From: Vibrio tapetis subsp. quintayensis
Lineage (GTDB): Bacteria; Pseudomonadota; Gammaproteobacteria; Enterobacterales; Vibrionaceae
Direction of reading: 5' to 3'
DNA length: 64,000 bases
NCBI RefSeq assembly: GCF_030409945.1
Contig: NZ_JAUFQV010000026.1
Span: 496,001 to 560,000, forward strand
Shown one piece after another: positions 53,201 to 60,660 of this stretch. A model generated the notes under the pieces. That model worked only from the letters and a program-made list of their open reading frames with translations. It was not told where the DNA came from and ran no database searches. A program made the position numbers and the translations under genes. Position 1 is the stretch's first letter, and each line of letters opens with the position of its first letter.

Positions 53201-54162
53201 ACCTCGTTAATTTCTTTAATAGTTTCAAGGGTGGTTTCAAGAAATAGCTCACTGCCTTTTTCGAAATAGCTGTCGCTTAAGTAGTACTTTATTTCTTTTT
53301 TCGGATTAAAGCGGTTCAGCAAACGGAATTTTTGACCTTGCAGCCCAATTTCGCCTGTTGCGGAACGTTCGACTTTCTCATCATTAAAGAAACCGTAACG
53401 GGAGGAGTCTCTACCAGGGTAAAGTACTTTCTCGTAGTCTTTACTTGCGATGGAATCGAGTTTTACTAAGGAATAGAAGAAGCGCGTTTTGAACGATAAG
53501 TTGTCTAAGTCGTAACCAAACTTGTAGGCGTCGTCAGAGTCGGCGGTAAATGTACGCTCAACTTCAACATTGATGGTGCCAGATTTTGGATCGTACTCCC
53601 AGTGCGTAAGTCTTGGCTTTGCCGTTTCTTTAACATCGGTAGAGGTGTACCACGCGTCGACGGAATCAACCGCTAGCGATTTGATTTCTGCGAAATCTGG
53701 GGTGAAATGGGAAGCGGTATTCCAAGTTGCGTCCGCATCTTTGTTTAATTCTTCTTTGTTGGTACATTCATCGAAATCGTTTTCAGCACATCGGTATTGC
53801 TGGAATGTCCCAGGGATTTTCAGAACAGGGGCTTGGTTAATGACGTCTGCATAACGCGAACTCTTACCCGCTCGTATTGTATCGCGGTCGACTTCTTCAG
53901 CCAAAATACCATTGGCATCGTCAAAGCGAAGTTTAACCAGTTTTGGTGTTCCTTGGAAAAAGCCACGTTGGCTTGTAGCGTAACGCGGTGTTGCCCCCGT
54001 AGAAGGCATATATAACCAAAGAGATTCGGTATCTAGAGATTGTGTTGTGATTTGCTCTTGAGCGCGAGCTACAGTTTCATAGGTGCGCTCTTCTGCGCCA
54101 CACCCATAGAGAGCGATGCTCACCACAGATGCAATGGCCAGTTGCTTAAACATATTATTCAC
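50281..54162 (-). CDS. Large zinc-metalloprotease lipoprotein
   Basis: A 1293-residue exported lipoprotein: signal peptide with lipobox ALYGC (Cys at about residue 21). The zinc site HELGHNLGLRHNF (HExxHxxGxxH, about residue 590) classes it as a metzincin-like enzyme, related to the large DUF5117/DUF4953-type metalloproteases. N-terminal about 400 residues and C-terminal about 500 residues flank the catalytic part; a Pro-rich low-complexity stretch (about 410-425) separates two domains. It should be an outer-membrane-anchored protease. It is preceded by an OMP gene 12 bases away and followed by the peptide importer, suggesting that it cuts proteins for peptide uptake. Confidence 0.82.
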   Translation of the reverse strand: MNNMFKQLAIASVVSIALYGCGAEERTYETVARAQEQITTQSLDTESLWLYMPSTGATPRYATSQRGFFQGTPKLVKLRFDDANGILAEEVDRDTIRAGKSSRYADVINQAPVLKIPGTFQQYRCAENDFDECTNKEELNKDADATWNTASHFTPDFAEIKSLAVDSVDAWYTSTDVKETAKPRLTHWEYDPKSGTINVEVERTFTADSDDAYKFGYDLDNLSFKTRFFYSLVKLDSIASKDYEKVLYPGRDSSRYGFFNDEKVERSATGEIGLQGQKFRLLNRFNPKKEIKYYLSDSYFEKGSELFLETTLETIKEINEVLEAGKTGVPSIKIVNEDTPKGIHTGDLRYNVLNLITDPVDSGLLGYGPSATNPLTGEIVHAHVNQYAGVIRASSRRMWNQLTMHYNRGEIDKPIAPVPAPQPPADTIGNVATNTGFAGVEDSLVANKTTALSDSTPFTVPNEPNFANGYTQWLTAGQQPTKSFSKQVAQRQLELDRMAENNMYSEEFMWVSTRSKGLVTGIDYLQGDYFDNSDLDPSASDYQDKVNTKLKKWSKLSAEQQKIVSNQISKHMYRSTLVHELGHNLGLRHNFMGSADKDNFYTQEEISALNYTKIPAHSSAMDYGASIFDELPIYGKYDVAALRFGYGRKLQYTTKVDKVNPETGLIEKVDVTKYANFEDIDAELNLNEQAYLLGSVKQLKETVFKNDSEAKFTNFDYCTDEHVRSNSTCNRFDEGSNILEQTKFRIQKYWDSYDLRNRRDDREQFYEYQVQSYAYSRWYEFNEIRSVVDDLGDIDYQLSKLRGSEDSYGKSVANYYTDNCQRADVRRGLPEGAKMVCDTFDASLLAANFFVEVMSKPDRVCEIRVSTNSGQITRFVPLSDLWSSYGPGIQDKTTLPESCFDKDLVAEMASSRDNITVLSETRDGRPYANMRANNPYNTSSTAVDQFGIWPDKLVAAQMLVKRTDYSSARDKSNIALLDVSSIHGSVQGTPQKIKTYLGYLGYGMDSFADPIFVDKDGERATTVTPYQPDIKRAIDVPPYLFNLKSFFQLSQNTVTPMFTALLNNLVAFGYAEEYGLADSSQDLLDDITLTRPNDSVDDKGSVTFSLKARNYVVTRRNGLAKNMAEKALLINGRQDDLLKLDDTNYITKQNLKANGVKTLNDFKLVMLRDTAAVGLLKKTSYFDGMFRATLFSPAKFTLDKDKKCYTVTAEPTRCNSKDNLHAAWKSLQANEDDETYLTALLNWADQYKDLIAEELKRNPQNTEIYDINPESIWLWSSREYIQYRYALEQLPVL

Positions 54163-54174
54163 CTTGCAATATGG

Positions 54175-55002
54175 TTAGTAGTTATAATTTAGTGTGATGT
54201 AATAGGTTGGTTTTTTTAGATCAAACAATGTACTTAGCGGGCTAGGGCCTCTATCAGGATCGTAATAAGTTGCGCTATTGGTCATGCCAATAGCCGAACT
54301 GAACTGATCGGTGAATTGATACCCTATTTCTTCTGCGTGAGTGAGTTTTGGCGAATAACTTGTGCCCCTATAACTCCAAGAAGTGGAACTATCAAACATG
54401 ATATTAAAGAACCACTTGTTTGGTTTATAGTTAATGGACAGTGCATTGCTAAGCCTATACTCCTCTAAAGGTAAGGTGCCGACTGTAGTATATTTATGGA
54501 AGTTCTTACGTAATCGAACGGCATCGATTATATTAAGTCCTTCTAAAATACCACCCAAATCGAAGGCGAAAATAACGTCACCTCGAATGGCGGATTGCAG
54601 ATCTGTTTTTTTGGAAAGTTCTGAGACCGGAATAAGAGCACGTGCTCCAACAGACATCGCTATATAATCTGTTGGGTTCCATAGATCTTTCTTATTCGCT
54701 GTTAGCCAAACATCTTCCCAATAATCCCCAAGAAAAGCATCGTAACTGTGGTATCCAGAAAAGTTAGCTGTAAAGTTAATATCGGAACTGTAGTTATATA
54801 TAATCGATGCCTTGGCAGACAAATTTCGTTCAGCAAGGTGGTGGCTATCTTTATAACCATTTCTGCTGTAATCCAGACCTAGCGAGAGTCCCCAAGTTTT
54901 TACTTGTTCGCTCGACGTGTTCGGTGCTGGTGTTTCTTCTGCGTGAAGGGGGGCTGACATTAATGCAGATGCAATAATGCAACTAATTGTACTGAGTTTC
55001 AT
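54175..55002 (-). CDS. Outer-membrane beta-barrel protein of unknown family
   Basis: About 275 residues. Signal peptide with cleavage after LHA (about residue 22), then alternating strands rich in Tyr and Trp (GLSLGLDYSRNGYKD, KWFFNIMFDSSTSW, TYYITLNYNY) typical of an outer-membrane barrel; it ends in Tyr. The ATG at 55002 (MKLSTIS) gives the signal peptide. Twelve bases separate it from the metalloprotease gene, so the two are probably cotranscribed. Function unknown: secretion or anchoring of the protease is possible. Confidence 0.75.
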   Translation of the reverse strand: MKLSTISCIIASALMSAPLHAEETPAPNTSSEQVKTWGLSLGLDYSRNGYKDSHHLAERNLSAKASIIYNYSSDINFTANFSGYHSYDAFLGDYWEDVWLTANKKDLWNPTDYIAMSVGARALIPVSELSKKTDLQSAIRGDVIFAFDLGGILEGLNIIDAVRLRKNFHKYTTVGTLPLEEYRLSNALSINYKPNKWFFNIMFDSSTSWSYRGTSYSPKLTHAEEIGYQFTDQFSSAIGMTNSATYYDPDRGPSPLSTLFDLKKPTYYITLNYNY

Positions 55003-55730
55003 GATATGCCCATTCCCTGTGTGGATCTTACTGTTCGTTTCCGCTCCATGCGTCACGAAGTGTTGGTATTACTATTCTAATTAGACTTATCAATAATAAT
55101 CGACATGCGCTTTACAAGGTATTCCTATTTATAAAGTACCGTTTGGTTGAGCTTATGGTCTTATTAGATGAAACCAGTTAAAAGGACCTGATATTTTTAA
55201 AACTTTGATATTCTTCTTTATGTTGGGTTTAAGTTCTTATTTATATGTAATTTAAGGTCATATGTGTTGGGTTTTGTTTATGATTTGGCGTATGTGCCTA
55301 GTTTTGAGATGTGAGACTATGACAACAACGCAAACGTTTTCGTCTGTGTAAATAGTACGAATAGCATCAGTGAATTTATTTCAAAACATATTAGCCTGCC
55401 GTTACATTAGCCCATTCTAAATATGTAACCTGTTTAAAGTTTAATATCGGAGTTAGAACATATGAGCGTATGAATATGACTAAATAATAAATTGCATCTT
55501 TCTAGTATATTTCAGTGATTTTCATCACTGGTATTTAAATTGATGACTGTAAAGCGGTCATGATCTAAACCATTGTTTTAGTGGATCCAGTACCACGGGA
55601 GCAAAGAGTTCTGGTGAGTGTCAGAATAGATTGAGAATATCCAAGCAGGGCAATCAATTGATAGTAATTATCGTTTGCAAATGATAATCAATTGCAATAG
55701 TGTTGATGTCGACATAAAAAGGAGAAAGTC
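55003..55730. other. Long intergenic region with a Fur box near sodA
   Basis: About 730 bases between divergent genes. Close to sodA it carries the Fur box at 55675-55697 and a 7-bp inverted repeat at 55513-55530 (CAGTGAT/ATCACTG). The middle is AT-rich without coding sequence; no small-RNA terminator with a good T run was found. Confidence 0.5.
55675..55697 (+). promoter_or_regulatory. Fur box upstream of sodA
   Basis: TTGCAAATGATAATCAATTGCAA is here summarised: a near-palindrome centred on TGATAATCA with flanking TTGCAA/TTGCAA; a second GATAGTAATTATC-like match overlaps it on the left. Fur should repress sodA when iron is plentiful. Confidence 0.75.
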
Positions 55731-56336
55731 ATGTCTCATCAATTTCCAGAATTACCCTATGGATATAGTGCCTTAGAACCATACATCGATGCTAAAACGA
55801 TGGAAGTTCATTACAGTAAACACCACCGCACTTATTTCGATAAGTTTACTGCGGCTATCGCTGGCAGCGAGTTAGAAAGCCAATCTTTAACCGAGATTTT
55901 TGCCAACATCAGTAAGCATTCTCCCGCGGTCAGAAATAATGGAGGCGGCTATTACAATCACATTCTATATTGGAACTGTATGTCTGCTTCGCCTCAATCT
56001 GAACCATCAGGCAAGTTGGCTTCTGAGATTGAGCGTACCTTTGGTGAGCTTGAAGCATTTAAAAGACAGTTTAGCGATGCTGCAATCAATACCTTTGGCT
56101 CTGGGTTTGCTTGGTTGGTTGTTGTTGACGGCGAGTTACAAATCACTTCAACAAGCAACCAAGATAACCCTTTGATGGACGTGGCGGCAGTTAAGGGTAC
56201 GCCTATTCTAGCGTTAGATGTGTGGGAGCATGCTTACTACATTAGCTACCAAAACCGTCGCCCGGACTATATAAACGCGTGGTGGCAAGTGGTGGACTGG
56301 AAAGCGGTCGAAGCGCACTATCAAGCAGCGCTTTAA
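55731..56336 (+). CDS. sodA: Superoxide dismutase, Mn-type
   Basis: A 201-residue cytoplasmic Fe/Mn-family superoxide dismutase. Metal ligands are His26 (EVHYSKHH), His in NNGGGYYNH, Asp and His in DVWEHAYY. Two further signs point to manganese rather than iron: Gly in the NNGGG motif and Gln in NQDNPLM (the MnSOD Gln), where FeSOD has Gln/Ala at these places. E. coli SodA is closely similar. Preceded by a Fur box, which fits the known pattern of iron-repressed MnSOD replacing FeSOD. A bidirectional terminator follows. Confidence 0.9.
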   Translation: MSHQFPELPYGYSALEPYIDAKTMEVHYSKHHRTYFDKFTAAIAGSELESQSLTEIFANISKHSPAVRNNGGGYYNHILYWNCMSASPQSEPSGKLASEIERTFGELEAFKRQFSDAAINTFGSGFAWLVVVDGELQITSTSNQDNPLMDVAAVKGTPILALDVWEHAYYISYQNRRPDYINAWWQVVDWKAVEAHYQAAL

Positions 56337-56340
56337 TTGA

Positions 56341-56376
56341 AAAAATGGCTGAATGCATAAGCAATCAGCCATTTTT
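56341..56376. terminator. Bidirectional terminator between sodA and the fused ATPase gene
   Basis: AAAAATGGCTGA and TCAGCCATTTTT pair over 12 bp around a 12-base loop; U runs exist on both strands, suiting convergent genes. Confidence 0.88.
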
Positions 56377-56412
56377 ATATCGAAGCGGAGACGTTGGAAC
56401 CACTCGTTCAGG

Positions 56413-58041
56413 TTAAGCCACAACCTCTGTTGGCTCGCTTAGTGCTTCTAAATCGAAAGAAGCATTAATGAGTTTTTTGGTGTAGTCATGCTTAGGAAAG
56501 CGGAAGATGTTTTCAGCAGTACCTTCTTCCATTACTTGTCCTTTTTGCATCACCATAACTCGGTCAGATAGCGCCTTTACGACACTGAGATCATGACTGA
56601 TAAACAAAAAGCCAATTTGACGGCGTTTTTGAATGTCCTTTAGAAGATCGATAACCGTCAATTGCACAGAACGATCTAACGCTGAGGTTGGCTCATCTAA
56701 TAGCATAAAAGAGGGCTCAAGGATTAACGCGCGCGCAATAGCAATACGTTGACGTTGGCCGCCTGAAAACTCGTGTGGGTAGCGGTTGATTGAACTCGCT
56801 TCTAACCGAACTTCCTCTAATGCGATACGAGCTCTTTGAAGCCTATTTTTTTTACTTAAGTGCGGTTGGTGGACGGTTAACCCTTCGGTGATGATGTCGC
56901 CAACTGTCATGCGAGGCGACAAAGAACCATAGGGGTCTTGAAACACCATTTGTATGTCTTTTTTAAGGGCAAAGCGTTCCTTGTTCGACAAGGTAGTCAG
57001 GTCTTGCCCTTTAAACTGGATACTACCACTCGATGGTAACAACCCGATGAGCGCACGACCCAGTGTGGATTTACCAGAACCGGACTCGCCAACAATACCG
57101 AGAGTTTCGCCTTGCTTTAGAACGAGAGAAATGCCTTTCACCGCTTCAAAGTGAACGGCTTTCTTGTGCAAAAATGCAGGCTTGATTAAGAACTTAACGC
57201 GAATGTCTTGTGCGGATAATAACGGTTTGTCAGTGGTGACGGCAGGGTCTTTACCGCCTTTCGGAATTGAGTTAATCAGCATTTCAGTATATTCATGCTG
57301 AGGGGCTGAGAATAGAGCTTGAGTCTCCCCGGTTTCTACGACATCGCCTTTACACATAACGATGACGCGGTCGGCAAAGTGTTTTACCACACTTAAGTCA
57401 TGAGTGATAAATAGAATCGCCATGCCCATTTTTTGTTGTATTTCTTTGATGAGATTAAGCACTTCACCTTGCACCGTTACGTCTAACGCCGTAGTCGGTT
57501 CGTCAGCGACCAGAATATCGGGCTCATTCATTAACGCCATGGCAATCATTATACGTTGCAACTGGCCGCCAGAAAATTCATGTGGGTATTTCGTATAGGC
57601 TTGTTCAGGTTCCGGTAAATGCACTAAATCAAACAATTCAAGCACGCGTTTTTTTGCTTGTGAATTAGACACTTTCTTATGACAAGTTAATGCTTCAGCA
57701 ACTTGAACACCAACGCGCATATAGGGGTTCAATGACGTCATCGGTTCTTGGAATATCATACCAATGCGATTGCCACGAAAATCTCGCATTTTGTTCTCAG
57801 GAAGATCAAGCAAAGAGGTGTCGTTAAAGTGAACTGATGAGCTATCGGATACGATGGCATTGTGCGGCAATAGACGCATTACTGCACTGGTCGAGACAGA
57901 TTTACCGGATCCGGACTCTCCTACGATCGCCAGCGTTTCGCCCTTATTCAGAGTGAAATTGACGTTTTTTACAGCATCAACTTGTCCATCGTTGGTAGAA
58001 AACGAAATCGACAAATCCTTTACAGTCAATATTGGAGACAT
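56413..58041 (-). CDS. Fused double ABC ATPase, YejF-like
   Basis: A 542-residue protein consisting of two tandem ABC ATPases of the peptide-importer type. First half: Walker A GESGSGKSV, signature FSGGQLQRIMIA, Walker B LVADEPTTALD. Second half (from about residue 275): [32 protein letters not shown]. This is the YejF build. No permease gene is next to it, whereas the importer operon at 44268-50187 already has two separate ATPases. It forms an operon with the small TPR-like gene at 58057, 15 bases upstream, behind a Fur box. Confidence 0.88.
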   Translation of the reverse strand: MSPILTVKDLSISFSTNDGQVDAVKNVNFTLNKGETLAIVGESGSGKSVSTSAVMRLLPHNAIVSDSSSVHFNDTSLLDLPENKMRDFRGNRIGMIFQEPMTSLNPYMRVGVQVAEALTCHKKVSNSQAKKRVLELFDLVHLPEPEQAYTKYPHEFSGGQLQRIMIAMALMNEPDILVADEPTTALDVTVQGEVLNLIKEIQQKMGMAILFITHDLSVVKHFADRVIVMCKGDVVETGETQALFSAPQHEYTEMLINSIPKGGKDPAVTTDKPLLSAQDIRVKFLIKPAFLHKKAVHFEAVKGISLVLKQGETLGIVGESGSGKSTLGRALIGLLPSSGSIQFKGQDLTTLSNKERFALKKDIQMVFQDPYGSLSPRMTVGDIITEGLTVHQPHLSKKNRLQRARIALEEVRLEASSINRYPHEFSGGQRQRIAIARALILEPSFMLLDEPTSALDRSVQLTVIDLLKDIQKRRQIGFLFISHDLSVVKALSDRVMVMQKGQVMEEGTAENIFRFPKHDYTKKLINASFDLEALSEPTEVVA

Positions 58042-58056
58042 GAATAACCTTATGAA

Positions 58057-58548
58057 TTAATTGAGTCTATGAGATGGCTCAATGGTGCTGGTGTGTTGTA
58101 ATTGATAAAAATGGTGGTGTGCTTTTTGAATGTTTTCCATTTCAAGCATCCAATTTGCTGATCTCTGTGCGGCGCAAAAAGCGGCAAGGTGGCGGAAGAG
58201 ATCTTCGCAGTGTTTATGCAGTACATTTTCAAGTGCCTTAAGCAAATCTATTGACTCTAGAGTAAGAAATTGGAAATACGCATAGGTTTGGTTGAGGAGT
58301 TCGAACGCTTCCTCGCGTTTGCCGAGGTTGTTCAGTATTTCGGATTGGTTTACCGTCGCTGTTCGAAAACCATCTAATAAACAGGCCAGCTGGCAGGGTT
58401 TAGTGCGATCACACATAACCGCCAATTGAATATTATCAGGTAGGCTGGATAACACATCATCATATAGATGATAAGCTTCAGGCCAATGGCCTTGTTGGTT
58501 AAGCTCTTCCGCTTTTAAGTAATGAGACCAGCACTGTTCGATATCCAT
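58057..58548 (-). CDS. TPR-like hypothetical protein in a Fur-controlled operon
   Basis: A 163-residue all-helical soluble protein. AEELNQQGHWPEAYHLYDDVL resembles one TPR unit (about residues 12-32) and NNLGKREEAFELLNQTYAYF another (about 70-90). No signal peptide. It contains four scattered Cys (MCDRTKPCQLACLL). It is cotranscribed with the fused ABC ATPase (15 bases apart), and a Fur box lies about 55 bases upstream. The family is not recognised. Confidence 0.7.
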   Translation of the reverse strand: MDIEQCWSHYLKAEELNQQGHWPEAYHLYDDVLSSLPDNIQLAVMCDRTKPCQLACLLDGFRTATVNQSEILNNLGKREEAFELLNQTYAYFQFLTLESIDLLKALENVLHKHCEDLFRHLAAFCAAQRSANWMLEMENIQKAHHHFYQLQHTSTIEPSHRLN

Positions 58549-58604
58549 TTAAACTACCTGTTCGTTCGAAGAATACGTAATTTAAATGAAACTGACTATC
58601 AATT

Positions 58605-58623
58605 GCAAATAATTATCATTTAT
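58605..58623. promoter_or_regulatory. Fur box upstream of the TPR/ABC operon
   Basis: GCAAATAATTATCATTTAT matches the 19-bp Fur consensus at 12 positions. It lies 57 bases upstream of the minus-strand operon and also upstream of the possible plus-strand small RNA ending at 58757. Confidence 0.65.
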
Positions 58624-58624
58624 A

Positions 58625-58757
58625 TTTGTGTTTTTTGAGAAAATTGCTGTGAGTTGAATAGGGTTGAGGGACAATTGGGCTCGCTAACCTGAAAGGGTTA
58701 AAGAAATAGACTGAATGAGCTGGTGAGTATGGCAGCTCACTGAGAGCTGCCTTTTTT
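58625..58757 (+). ncRNA. Candidate Fur-regulated small RNA
   Basis: On the plus strand a strong rho-independent terminator (GGCAGCTC 58731-58738, GAGCTGCC 58744-58751, then six Ts) has no protein-coding gene upstream: the flanking genes are both on the minus strand. A Fur box lies about 110 bases before it. Together they suggest a short iron-regulated RNA. Its start is a guess, and the RyhB core sequence is not present. Confidence 0.4.
58731..58757 (+). terminator. Orphan rightward terminator
   Basis: An 8-bp perfect GC-rich stem with a CACT-like loop and a T6 tail on the plus strand only; on the minus strand no U run follows. Confidence 0.75.
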
Positions 58758-58761
58758 GATT

Positions 58762-59409
58762 CTATTTTTTGAAATGTGTAGGTGTCAATGGAAGGGTGAT
58801 TTTCATTTCTTTAGACGGTTCTTCGGCCATTGCTTGTTGTTCACCATGGACCCAATACGTAACCTCTACTGAGTTCGTTACATCAAAAGGTTCATAGGGT
58901 ATGACGGTTACATTCTTTAAGCGATCACCTAGGAAGAATGTATCGAGTTGCTGGATACGTTGTTCATCTTGGTAGACCTCAAACAATCCAAGGTAGTGGA
59001 AGATTCCTGAACCTTGGTTACTCACCGTATAAGGCGCAACATAAATCATGTTATCTGTTGGTTCATGAAAATTGAGCATGGCCGTTTGGAAGTAGTCGTA
59101 AGCTAATTCACCACGCTCTGCGTCATGATTAAACTCCCCAACAGCCCGGCGATTCGTACCAGTGCCGACAAAGTGTGTTAACGCCACCGTTAGATTGCTG
59201 TCTGGGAGAATGAGCTTGAGAGGTTTGCCGTTTTTATATGAGAAAAGGTTGAGCATTACTTCATCAGGTTTGCTGGTAATCCAGCCCTGTTTTTGGCCGA
59301 TTTCTTCGTCCGTCATGCTAAAGCGGTAGGCTCCTGCAATAATCACAATGGCGAGTAATACAATCGGAATCAGTAAGATCAACGGAATCGGTAGGCGGCG
59401 CTTAGACAT
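58762..59409 (-). CDS. Membrane-anchored hypothetical protein
   Basis: A 215-residue protein with one N-terminal membrane helix (LPIPLILLIPIVLLAIVIIAGAY, about 5-28) and a periplasmic beta-rich domain with no recognised motif. Two Pro-rich turns and a pair of conserved-looking FLGDRLKN and PYEPFDV segments are visible. Function unknown. It is single, with 70 bases to the next gene (59482, same strand). Confidence 0.7.
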   Translation of the reverse strand: MSKRRLPIPLILLIPIVLLAIVIIAGAYRFSMTDEEIGQKQGWITSKPDEVMLNLFSYKNGKPLKLILPDSNLTVALTHFVGTGTNRRAVGEFNHDAERGELAYDYFQTAMLNFHEPTDNMIYVAPYTVSNQGSGIFHYLGLFEVYQDEQRIQQLDTFFLGDRLKNVTVIPYEPFDVTNSVEVTYWVHGEQQAMAEEPSKEMKITLPLTPTHFKK

Positions 59410-59481
59410 GAATTTCTCGGTAGCATTTAGGTTTGGCTAAAGTGTATCGAAGGCGCAATCATTTTAATAGCCGAATTGTGA

Positions 59482-60147
59482 CTAATTTCGGTTAATGGTA
59501 ATGTCGGAAACATAACCATGTTCCGTGCTTGTTAGGGCGCTTTTTAGCATGCTTGCTGCTTCGTCTGCAGTCATAAACTCAGAGCTATCCAGATCTTTCC
59601 CGCTCGTCGACCAAAAGTCCGTTGCCATTCCGCCTGGGTAAACGGCGATTAACTTCATTGGGTAACCTTTAAGTTCTAGCCGCGTAGATTCGAGTAAGCC
59701 TTTCACTCCCCATTTGACCGCGCAATAGGTGGTTTCACCTGCCTTAGCCGACAGCGCAGCGGTAGACATCACAATGGCAACCGTGGTGTTACAGTGCTTG
59801 TATCTTGCGACGAGCTGTTTTAATAGGTACATGGTTGATAGTAGGTTATTTTCCACTAGGCGAGCCATTGCGCCAGGATCTTGATCTTCAAGCGGACCAA
59901 AGTAACCACTTCCCGCACAATGGATGACCAAAGACGGTGGTGAAGTAAACTGTTCGAATAGCTGCTCAACGTGCTGGTGGTTAGAAAGCGAAGCGGTAAT
60001 GGTGTTGACATGCTCACCGCAATCAAGGGCAACATCATTTAGCCTTTGTTTATTACGTCCCGTCAGAGTCATTGCGCGTTTTTCTTTGCCGTAAAGTCGC
60101 CCAAGTGCTGCGCCTAAGCCACTGCTTGCGCCAGTAATTAATATCAT
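59482..60147 (-). CDS. Short-chain dehydrogenase/reductase
   Basis: A 221-residue SDR enzyme. The cofactor motif TGASSGLG is at residues 5-12, NAG-like CAGSG follows, the catalytic Ser is in MSTAALS and the YxxxK pair is YCAVK, and GGMATDFW is the usual PG-type stretch. It should oxidise or reduce an alcohol/ketone with NAD(P). The substrate cannot be told. Single gene. Confidence 0.85.
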   Translation of the reverse strand: MILITGASSGLGAALGRLYGKEKRAMTLTGRNKQRLNDVALDCGEHVNTITASLSNHQHVEQLFEQFTSPPSLVIHCAGSGYFGPLEDQDPGAMARLVENNLLSTMYLLKQLVARYKHCNTTVAIVMSTAALSAKAGETTYCAVKWGVKGLLESTRLELKGYPMKLIAVYPGGMATDFWSTSGKDLDSSEFMTADEAASMLKSALTSTEHGYVSDITINRN

Positions 60148-60317
60148 TGTTGTGCCTTCACTGTATTAAGATCTTCGGAATCATAACGATGAAACACCCG
60201 AATGGATGTGACTTGTAAAACAAAAATAGCACTCCAAGTGAATTTCAAATCGGTGAGTACAAATTCTGTTTAAACCGATAAACTAACGGCAAATCCAATT
60301 AACGATTAAGAAATAAG

Positions 60318-60533
60318 ATGCTAGAACCAGAAAATATGATCAAATTGGCCAATATGAAAATGCCCTTTGGAAAATATGCGGGACGTTGCTTGATAGATCT
60401 ACCGGAAGAGTACCTATTGTGGTTCGATAAGAAAGGCTTTCCTGAAGGTGAGTTAGGCAAGTTATTACAACTTTGCTTAGCGTTGAAAGTGGAAGGTTTA
60501 GAAGAAGTCATCAGGCCGCTGAAGAGAATGTAA
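60318..60533 (+). CDS. DUF3820 small protein
   Basis: A 71-residue protein with the DUF3820 pattern: MPFGKYAGRCLIDLPEEYLLWFDKKGFPEGELGKLLQL. This family is conserved in gammaproteobacteria and has been called a putative quorum-sensing-regulated virulence factor, without firm functional data. No membrane segment. Single gene, divergent from the SDR. Confidence 0.85.
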   Translation: MLEPENMIKLANMKMPFGKYAGRCLIDLPEEYLLWFDKKGFPEGELGKLLQLCLALKVEGLEEVIRPLKRM

Positions 60534-60660
60534 ATTATATTTGCCATAACCTGTAAAGATCTAAGTAAACTTAATTTCATGAAATAGTGATAACAGCTTG
60601 AAAATATTAATGGTTATTATTACCGTATTGGCCATTAATTGTTAGTAGTAAGGGATATCA

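Noticed and set aside
58625..58757. RyhB as identity of the candidate small RNA
   Set aside because: The conserved RyhB pairing core (GCACGACATTGCTCACATTG-like) is not found in this segment.
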